Shown here: positions 58,973 to 64,000 of the stretch, piece after piece
Numbering within the stretch: position 1 is the first letter of the stretch
Layout: every line of letters begins with the position of its first letter
Source of the DNA: Sva-07 sp963728355
Lineage (GTDB): Bacteria; Actinomycetota; Acidimicrobiia; Acidimicrobiales; Ilumatobacteraceae
Length of the DNA: 64,000 nucleotides
Direction: 5' to 3'
Assembly (NCBI GenBank): GCA_963728355.1
Contig: CAVSJQ010000017.1
Location: 1-64,000, forward strand
The notes under the pieces: generated by a model
What the model saw: the letters and a program-made list of their open reading frames with translations, nothing else
Told to the model about the DNA's origin: nothing
The model's database searches: none
Translations under genes and position numbers: made by a program

Positions 58973-60232
58973 ATGACCGCCGGCGATGCCACGATGTCCT
59001 TCGAGCCGCTCGATCGTGTGGTCGTCGTCGGCGCCTCGCTCGCCGGCCTCCGAGCCGCCGAGACGCTGCGACAGCAGAACGTGGCGACGTCGATCGTGGT
59101 CGTCGGTGACGAGGTCCACCGCCCCTACGACCGGCCGCCGCTGTCGAAGAAGCTCTTGTCGGGCGACTGGGAGCCCGATCGGATCCATCTCCGCCAGCCG
59201 GACACCTTCGACGACCTCGACGTCGAGTGGCGCCTGGGGAGTGCGGCCGCAACACTCGACGTCGATCGTCGAGAACTCCGACTGGCCGACGGGTCTGCAC
59301 TCGGCTTCGACGGGCTGGTGATCGCCACCGGCGCCCGCCCCCGCCGACTCGCCGGCCAGGAAACCTTCGATCACGTGCACGAACTGCGCACGCTCGACGA
59401 TGCGCTACGCCTGCGCAGCGAGATCGCTGCAGGTGACCGCCGCGTCGTCGTGATCGGCGCCGGATTCATCGGGTTGGAGGCTGCAGCGACCGCGAAAGCC
59501 CTCGGCAACGACGTCGTCGTACTGGAAGGCGCCTCCGCCCCACTGATCCGCGGCCTGGGCGCCGAGATGGGCGAAGCGATCGCCGACCTGCATCGCGCCC
59601 ACGGCGTGGATGTCCGCTGCGGTGTCCTGATCGAGGGCGTCACCGCCGAAGGGGTGCAACTGGTGGGCGGCGAGATCGTGCCCGCCGACGCGATCATCGT
59701 CGGCATCGGCGTGACACCGAACACCCACTGGCTGGAGGGCAGCGGGTTGCGGCTACGCGACGGAGTGGTCTGCGACGCCCATCTCAACGCCATCGACGTG
59801 TCGGGTGCCGTGGTCCCCGGCGTGTTCGCCGCCGGCGACGTCGCTCGCTGGCCGAACGGGCTCTTCGACGAGGAGATGCGGGTCGAGCACTGGACGAACG
59901 CAGCCGAGCAGGGCGCCCACGTGGCCGTGAACCTCCGCCACTTCGCTGCCGGCGAGCCGTACGAACCGTACGAACCACTGCCGTTCTTCTGGAGCGACCA
60001 GTTCGATCACCGCATCCAGTTCCTCGGTCGGGCCGCCGCCGACGACGAGGTGCGCGTCATCGCCGGTTCGGTCGCCGACGCGAAGTTCCTCGCCCTGTTC
60101 GGACGCAACGGTCGCCTGCACGGCGCCCTCGGCGTCAACGCCCCACGCTGGGTCATGTCGACACGCAAGCTGTTCCTCGATCGCTCCTCTTGGGACGACG
60201 CTGTCGCGGCGACCGCCGAACTCGGCGCCTAG
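58973..60232 (+). CDS. NAD(P)H:ferredoxin/rubredoxin reductase-like flavoprotein
   Basis: 419 residues from ATG 58973. FAD-binding VVVVGASLAGLRAAE, RPYDRPPLSKKLL, NAD-binding VVVIGAGFIGLEAAATAK, FAD-end GVFAAGDVARWP and C-terminal reductase_C domain (FFWSDQFDHRIQFLG). Family transfers electrons from NAD(P)H to ferredoxins for oxygenases. Nine bases before an aminotransferase, so co-expressed with it. Confidence 0.9.
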   Translation: MTAGDATMSFEPLDRVVVVGASLAGLRAAETLRQQNVATSIVVVGDEVHRPYDRPPLSKKLLSGDWEPDRIHLRQPDTFDDLDVEWRLGSAAATLDVDRRELRLADGSALGFDGLVIATGARPRRLAGQETFDHVHELRTLDDALRLRSEIAAGDRRVVVIGAGFIGLEAAATAKALGNDVVVLEGASAPLIRGLGAEMGEAIADLHRAHGVDVRCGVLIEGVTAEGVQLVGGEIVPADAIIVGIGVTPNTHWLEGSGLRLRDGVVCDAHLNAIDVSGAVVPGVFAAGDVARWPNGLFDEEMRVEHWTNAAEQGAHVAVNLRHFAAGEPYEPYEPLPFFWSDQFDHRIQFLGRAAADDEVRVIAGSVADAKFLALFGRNGRLHGALGVNAPRWVMSTRKLFLDRSSWDDAVAATAELGA

Positions 60233-60241
60233 GCTCGTCGG

Positions 60242-61483
60242 ATGACCTCCGGCCGTTCTCACACGTCCAACGTCTGGGCCAAGACCACCGATCTCGAGGT
60301 GGTCAGCGCACACGGGTGCCGGGTGGTCACGGTCGATGGCACCGAGTATCTCGACTTCACCGCCGGTATCGCCGCGGCCTCCACCGGTCATTGCCATCCC
60401 AAGGTGGTGCAGGCGATCTCCGACCAGGCGGCCCGCTTCATCCACGCCCAACAGAACGTATACACCCACGATCTGCTCGAACCGTTGGCGGCGAAACTCG
60501 ACGAGATCACACCGCCCTCCATCGACACGTTCTTCTTCGCCAACTCGAGCGACGAGATCCTGGAGACTGCGGTCAAGGTCGCCAAGCACGCCACCGGTCG
60601 CCACAACGTCGTCGTGTTCGACGGTGCGTTCCACGGGCGTACGCACCTCACCATGGCGATGTCGACCGCGCGATCGATCGACCGCGCGGGGTACGGGCCG
60701 CTTCCGCCAGGTGTCTTCGTGGCGCCGTTCCCCGATCCACATGCGTCCGATCAGGAAGCCGAGATCAGCGGAGCGCTGCGCGGCTTCGATCGCCTGTTGC
60801 AGACCCAGATCGCCGCCGACGAGATCGCCGCCCTCGTGATCGAGCCGGTCATCAGCGAACGCGGCTACATCCCCACGCCGGCCGGCTTCATCGCCGGGCT
60901 GGCCGAACGCTGCCGCGAACATGGGATCCTCTTCGTCGCCGACGAGACGCAGAGCGGATTCGGCCGGACGGGGAGAATGTTCGCGATCGAGGCGCACGAC
61001 GTCGAACCGGACCTGCTGTGCATGGCCAAGGGGATCGCATCCGGATTTCCGTTCGGGGCGCTCGGGATGCGCGCGTCGATCGACGCACGCTGGCGCACCG
61101 GCAGCCAGGGCGGTTCCACGAACGGCAACCCGATCGGGTGCGCCGCGGCGCTGGCGACGATCGCCGTGCTGACCGCCCCGGGCTTCCTCGACAACGTCCA
61201 CGCCCGTGGCAACCAACTCATCGACGCGCTGCGTGAGATGCAGCAACTCGACTCGGCGCTCCTGTACGTCCGCGGGCGTGGCCTGATGCTGGCGACCGAG
61301 TTCGACACCCGCGAGCGCGCCGACGCCGTCGTCGCACACTGTCTGCGCGAGCACCGGGTGATCCTGATGAAGGCCGGCACCCGCAACCGTACGATCCGGT
61401 GGATGCCACCGCTGGTGGTCACCTCGGACGAGGTGAACGAAGCGACGCAGGCGTTCGCCGCTGCGATCCGCGCCACGGGCTGA
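60242..61483 (+). CDS. Class III aminotransferase (GABA aminotransferase-like)
   Basis: 413 residues. PLP enzyme motifs: FTAGIAAASTGHCHPKV, GAFHGRTHLTMAMS, VADETQSGFGRTGRMFAIE and LCMAKGIASGFPFGAL with the Schiff-base Lys, GSTNGNPIGCAAA. Substrates are omega-amino acids such as 4-aminobutyrate. The order reductase, aminotransferase, MarR suggests a small amine-catabolism unit. Confidence 0.92.
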   Translation: MTSGRSHTSNVWAKTTDLEVVSAHGCRVVTVDGTEYLDFTAGIAAASTGHCHPKVVQAISDQAARFIHAQQNVYTHDLLEPLAAKLDEITPPSIDTFFFANSSDEILETAVKVAKHATGRHNVVVFDGAFHGRTHLTMAMSTARSIDRAGYGPLPPGVFVAPFPDPHASDQEAEISGALRGFDRLLQTQIAADEIAALVIEPVISERGYIPTPAGFIAGLAERCREHGILFVADETQSGFGRTGRMFAIEAHDVEPDLLCMAKGIASGFPFGALGMRASIDARWRTGSQGGSTNGNPIGCAAALATIAVLTAPGFLDNVHARGNQLIDALREMQQLDSALLYVRGRGLMLATEFDTRERADAVVAHCLREHRVILMKAGTRNRTIRWMPPLVVTSDEVNEATQAFAAAIRATG

Positions 61484-61491
61484 CTGCGCCG

Positions 61492-61977
61492 ATGGCCCGA
61501 CTCGATTCGTCCCGCGTCGCAGCGTGGCGGGGCTTGCAGGCCCTCGTCGGCCAGATCGAACGTGGCCTCGACGAGGAACTGCGAGCCGACTGGGACATCC
61601 CCCTGGGCTGGTTCGACGTGCTCGCCTCGTTGCAGCGACTCGGTGGCCGGGCGCGCCCGCTCGACGTGGCGGCCGACCTCCGGTTGCCGCCGTCGAGCCT
61701 CAGCCGGCGACTCGACCGGCTGCAGGAAGAAGGCTGGATCGCTCGCCATCGAGACGTTCCCGGCGCTGACCTGCGAGCGGTCGAGGTCGAGCTCACGAGG
61801 ACCGGGCGACGGTTGTGGCGCGAAATGAACGTGAGCTACCGCCGCGCACTGCAGGCCCAGTTCGCCGTCCACCTCGACGACGGCGACATCGCCCACATCG
61901 CCCGCGTCCTCGACACGTTGTTCGGCATCGACGAGCCGACCGGCGAACCGTGTCAGCCGGGGTCAGACCCCGGCTGA
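61492..61977 (+). CDS. MarR-family regulator
   Basis: 161 residues from ATG 61492, 8 bases after the aminotransferase. Winged helix: LGWFDVLASLQRLGG, VAADLRLPPSSLSRRLDR, GWIARHRDVPGADLRAVEV. The last codons lie inside a perfect 31-nt palindrome, giving an odd C-terminus EPCQPGSDPG. Probably controls the reductase-aminotransferase genes upstream. Confidence 0.88.
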   Translation: MARLDSSRVAAWRGLQALVGQIERGLDEELRADWDIPLGWFDVLASLQRLGGRARPLDVAADLRLPPSSLSRRLDRLQEEGWIARHRDVPGADLRAVEVELTRTGRRLWREMNVSYRRALQAQFAVHLDDGDIAHIARVLDTLFGIDEPTGEPCQPGSDPG

Positions 61978-61980
61978 CAC
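61950..61980. terminator. Perfect 31-nt palindrome, GGGGTCAGACCCC core
   Basis: Arms GTGTCAGCCGGGGTC (61950-61964) and GACCCCGGCTGACAC (61966-61980) around a single A. It includes the MarR stop codon and ends 4 bases from the stop of the convergent acyl-CoA synthetase, so it can end both transcripts. Shares its core with the palindrome at 37723. Confidence 0.75.
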
Positions 61981-61984
61981 ATCG

Positions 61985-63805
61985 TCACGCGTACATGGCC
62001 TCGATCTCGTCGGCGTAACGGGCGTTGACGCCGCGCCGCTTGAGCTTCGACGTGGGCGTGAGCATGTCGCTGTCGGGCATCCATTCCTCGCCGACGAGGG
62101 TGAACTTCTTGATCTGTTCGACCTGCGCGAACTGCTCGTTGACCTCGTCGATGCCCGCCTGCACCTCGGCGAGGACATCGGGATCGGCGGCGAGTTCGGG
62201 CAGCGACAGCGATTCCTTGCCGTGCGCCCTGGCCCACACGGCGGCTGCCTCGGGGTCGAGGACCAGGACCGCCGACACGAACTTGCGGGCGTCGCCGATC
62301 GCCGCGGCCTGACCGACCAGAGCGATCGTCTTCAGGGCCGCCTCGAGATTGGCGGGACTGATGTTCTTGCCGCCCGAGGTGATGATCAGCTCCTTCTTGC
62401 GGTCGACGATCCGGATGTACCCCTCGTCGTCGATCTCTCCGATGTCGCCGGAGTGCATCCATCCGTCGACGATCGTCTCGGCCGTCTTGTCCGGCTGCTT
62501 GAAGTACCCCTGGAAGACGTTGCCGCCCCGGCAGATCACCTCGCCGTCGTCGGCGATCCGCACGTCCATGCCGTGGCACCCGCGTCCGACGGTGCCGATC
62601 TTGGGCCGCTCCGGCGAGAACGTCATCGGGCCCGTCGTCTCCGACATGCCGTAGATCTCGGCGAGCGGTACACCGATCGCGTTGAACCATTCGAGCACCG
62701 AGACCGGGATCGGGGCGGCGCCGGTGATCGCCAACTCGACGGCGTCGAGACCGACGAGCGCCCGCACGTTGGAGAACGCGACGCTGTCGAGGAAGTCGAG
62801 GGTGGCCTGCTGCTCGTCGGTGAAGTCGCCGTCGAGGTTCGAGCGCCGGATCTCGATCGCCGCGTTCACGCCGTCGTCGAATTGCGCCTTGCGCTCGGGG
62901 TCGGCGGCGAGGGCGGCGTTGACGCCGTTGTAGATCTTCTCCCACACCCGGGGTACCCCGAATGCCAGCTGCGGGTGGACCTCTTTCAGGTACATGGTCA
63001 GCTGGTTGGGATCGGGACAGCAGTAGACGGTGTAGCCGAGCAGCATCGACTGGTAGTGGCTGACCGCACGCTCGGCGATGTGCGCCATCGGCAGATACGA
63101 CACCACACGCATCCCGACGAAGTCCTCGAAGTCGATCGAACGCTCGAGGAGTTCGATCGTGTACACGATGTTGTACTGGCTGATCATCACACCCTTGGGT
63201 GGCCCCGTCGTCCCCGACGTGTAGATCAGCGTGGCGATGTCGTCGGGTTCGGTCGCCGCAGCGAGCGCATCGAGATCAGCACTGCCCACGCTCAGCAGGT
63301 CGGCGGCTTCGTAGACGCCGTCGGGCAACGGGCCCTCCGGCCGTTCGATCACGTAGATGCGTTCGAGCGCCGGCAACTCGTGGCGGACCTTCAAGATCCG
63401 CTCGAGGAATCCGGCGTCCTCGACGATCGCGACACGCGCGTCGGCGTGACCGGCGAGGTACTGGATCTCCTCGGGTGACGAGGAGTTGTAGATGCTGACC
63501 GGCGTGGCCCGGAGGAACTGGCCGGCGGCGTCGAACCAGTGGAAGTCCGGCCGATTGCGCATCATCAGCAGGATTCGCTCACCGGCGCCGACCCCCGCAG
63601 CGGTCAGACCGGCCGCAGCCTGGGCGACATGATCGGCGAACTCCTGCATCGTCCAGACGTTCCAGCCGCCGTCGCCGTTCATCGAGTGCAACGCGGGCGA
63701 CGAGGGATGGGCGCGCACCAGTTCGAGGAAGTCACGTGGCACGGTTCGACCCGCGGCGTCGGCGTCGACCTCGGCGATGGAGGACAATGGCGTCAAGGAG
63801 TTCAT
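61985..63805 (-). CDS. Long-chain acyl-CoA synthetase (AMP-forming)
   Basis: 606 residues from ATG 63805. LIYTSGTTGPPKGVMIS, VSYLPMAHIAERAVSHYQ, EIYGMSETTGPMTF, WMHSGDIGEIDDEGYIRIV, DRKKELIITSGGKNISP and the final Lys region KLKRRGVNARY. Length and the internal insertion fit the long-chain FadD/FAA1-type subgroup. Activates fatty acids at the membrane for breakdown or lipid synthesis. Confidence 0.93.
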   Translation of the reverse strand: MNSLTPLSSIAEVDADAAGRTVPRDFLELVRAHPSSPALHSMNGDGGWNVWTMQEFADHVAQAAAGLTAAGVGAGERILLMMRNRPDFHWFDAAGQFLRATPVSIYNSSSPEEIQYLAGHADARVAIVEDAGFLERILKVRHELPALERIYVIERPEGPLPDGVYEAADLLSVGSADLDALAAATEPDDIATLIYTSGTTGPPKGVMISQYNIVYTIELLERSIDFEDFVGMRVVSYLPMAHIAERAVSHYQSMLLGYTVYCCPDPNQLTMYLKEVHPQLAFGVPRVWEKIYNGVNAALAADPERKAQFDDGVNAAIEIRRSNLDGDFTDEQQATLDFLDSVAFSNVRALVGLDAVELAITGAAPIPVSVLEWFNAIGVPLAEIYGMSETTGPMTFSPERPKIGTVGRGCHGMDVRIADDGEVICRGGNVFQGYFKQPDKTAETIVDGWMHSGDIGEIDDEGYIRIVDRKKELIITSGGKNISPANLEAALKTIALVGQAAAIGDARKFVSAVLVLDPEAAAVWARAHGKESLSLPELAADPDVLAEVQAGIDEVNEQFAQVEQIKKFTLVGEEWMPDSDMLTPTSKLKRRGVNARYADEIEAMYA

Positions 63806-63863
63806 GTGCTCATTGTCACATGCGCGAGAGTCCAGGGAAACCTCCGACGGATAGCGTGACAGG

Positions 63864-64000
63864 ATGCCCGATTTCTCGACCGTGATCTGGGTCGGCGCAG
63901 GGCTGGTCCTCGGCTACGCCCTGTGGAAAACCGGCATCATGATGCTGCGCAGCATGACGTCGATGCCACCGGAGCCTCCACCGCCGGGCGAGCTCCGCAG
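63864..64000 (+). CDS. Membrane protein, truncated by window end
   Basis: The first 45 residues from ATG 63864: MPDFSTVIWVGAGLVLGYAL (one membrane helix), then KTGIMMLRSMTSMPPEPPPP and a Pro-rich stretch. The rest is outside the window. Divergent from the acyl-CoA synthetase. Confidence 0.5.
   Translation, partial: MPDFSTVIWVGAGLVLGYALWKTGIMMLRSMTSMPPEPPPPGELR

Noticed and set aside
1..64000. CRISPR arrays, rRNA genes, complete insertion sequences, second att site.
   Set aside because: No regularly spaced repeats, rRNA sequence, transposase with terminal repeats, or second tRNA 3' end was seen by eye; a computed repeat search would be decisive for the att site.

Overview
This is high-GC actinobacterial DNA. 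Gene content suggests an Acidimicrobiia (Ilumatobacter-like) chromosome: a WhiB protein, a mycothiol-type DsbA protein, NarL-type kinases with membrane N-termini, many GTG starts, and abundant ATGA/GTGA gene overlaps. The genus is an inference from style and content, not from a marker gene.

Layout. 1-10.3 kb is a decaying accessory region. It begins with the 3' part of a tRNA-Ala, followed by a tyrosine integrase broken by a frameshift, an XRE regulator with a cut-off acetyltransferase, two copies of a ~390-bp direct repeat carrying the same unknown gene, a broken toxin gene with its partner, two copies of an ~80-bp element, a mobilisation-like gene fragment, a CHASE-GAF-SpoIIE phosphatase split by an in-frame TAG, a sigma-factor remnant fused out of frame to a membrane protein, a small two-gene toxin-antitoxin-like pair, a mazF with a beheaded antitoxin, and a frameshifted DUF1990 gene. 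10.3-12 kb holds a lipoprotein and a pyridoxamine-oxidase-like protein.

12.2-20.1 kb is the most interesting part: a signalling cluster. Three genes on the minus strand are joined by ATGA overlaps: a response regulator whose output is a class III nucleotide cyclase, then two paralogous membrane histidine kinases. The first kinase keeps the phospho-acceptor His but has a wrecked ATP-binding domain. The second keeps the ATP-binding motifs but has Asp in place of that His. They are predicted to work as an obligate heterodimer. Facing them are a NarL-type regulator and a stand-alone receiver, and divergent from the cyclase lies a protein ending in a cyclic-nucleotide-binding domain. Together they look like a complete route from membrane signal to phosphotransfer to cyclic nucleotide to receptor.

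20-29.5 kb: a flippase-like membrane protein with an internal kinase-like domain and a Vps62-like partner, a penicillin-acylase-family lipoprotein, an enoyl-CoA hydratase and an acyl-CoA ligase. 29.6-35 kb: a DabB-DabA inorganic-carbon uptake operon with a PII-like protein, a ferritin-like protein and a [2Fe-2S] protein. 35-42.3 kb: PPK2, a PhyH oxygenase, WhiB, a CarH-like B12-binding regulator, an acyl-CoA dehydrogenase, a MarR regulator and a thiolase. 42.3-46.2 kb: a DUF4097 protein overlapping a second small cyclase, a FUSC-like protein, a TetR remnant and a nucleoside hydrolase. 46.2-54.2 kb: DsbA and VOC proteins, a heterodimeric ABC exporter with one degenerate ATP site, a glycosyltransferase, a CGNR regulator divergent from a PQ-loop protein, and a cold-shock protein with a hairpin over its ribosome-binding site. 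54.4-64 kb: ArsR-MMPL, an rRNA methyltransferase, VOC and hotdog proteins, a flavin reductase, a class III aminotransferase, MarR, a long-chain acyl-CoA synthetase, and the start of a membrane protein.

Small repeats: paired 38-nt hairpins with a fixed 61-nt period occur at two loci (35.0 and 54.3 kb), and palindromes sharing the core GGGGTCAGACCCC occur at gene ends. No CRISPR array, rRNA or complete insertion sequence was seen.
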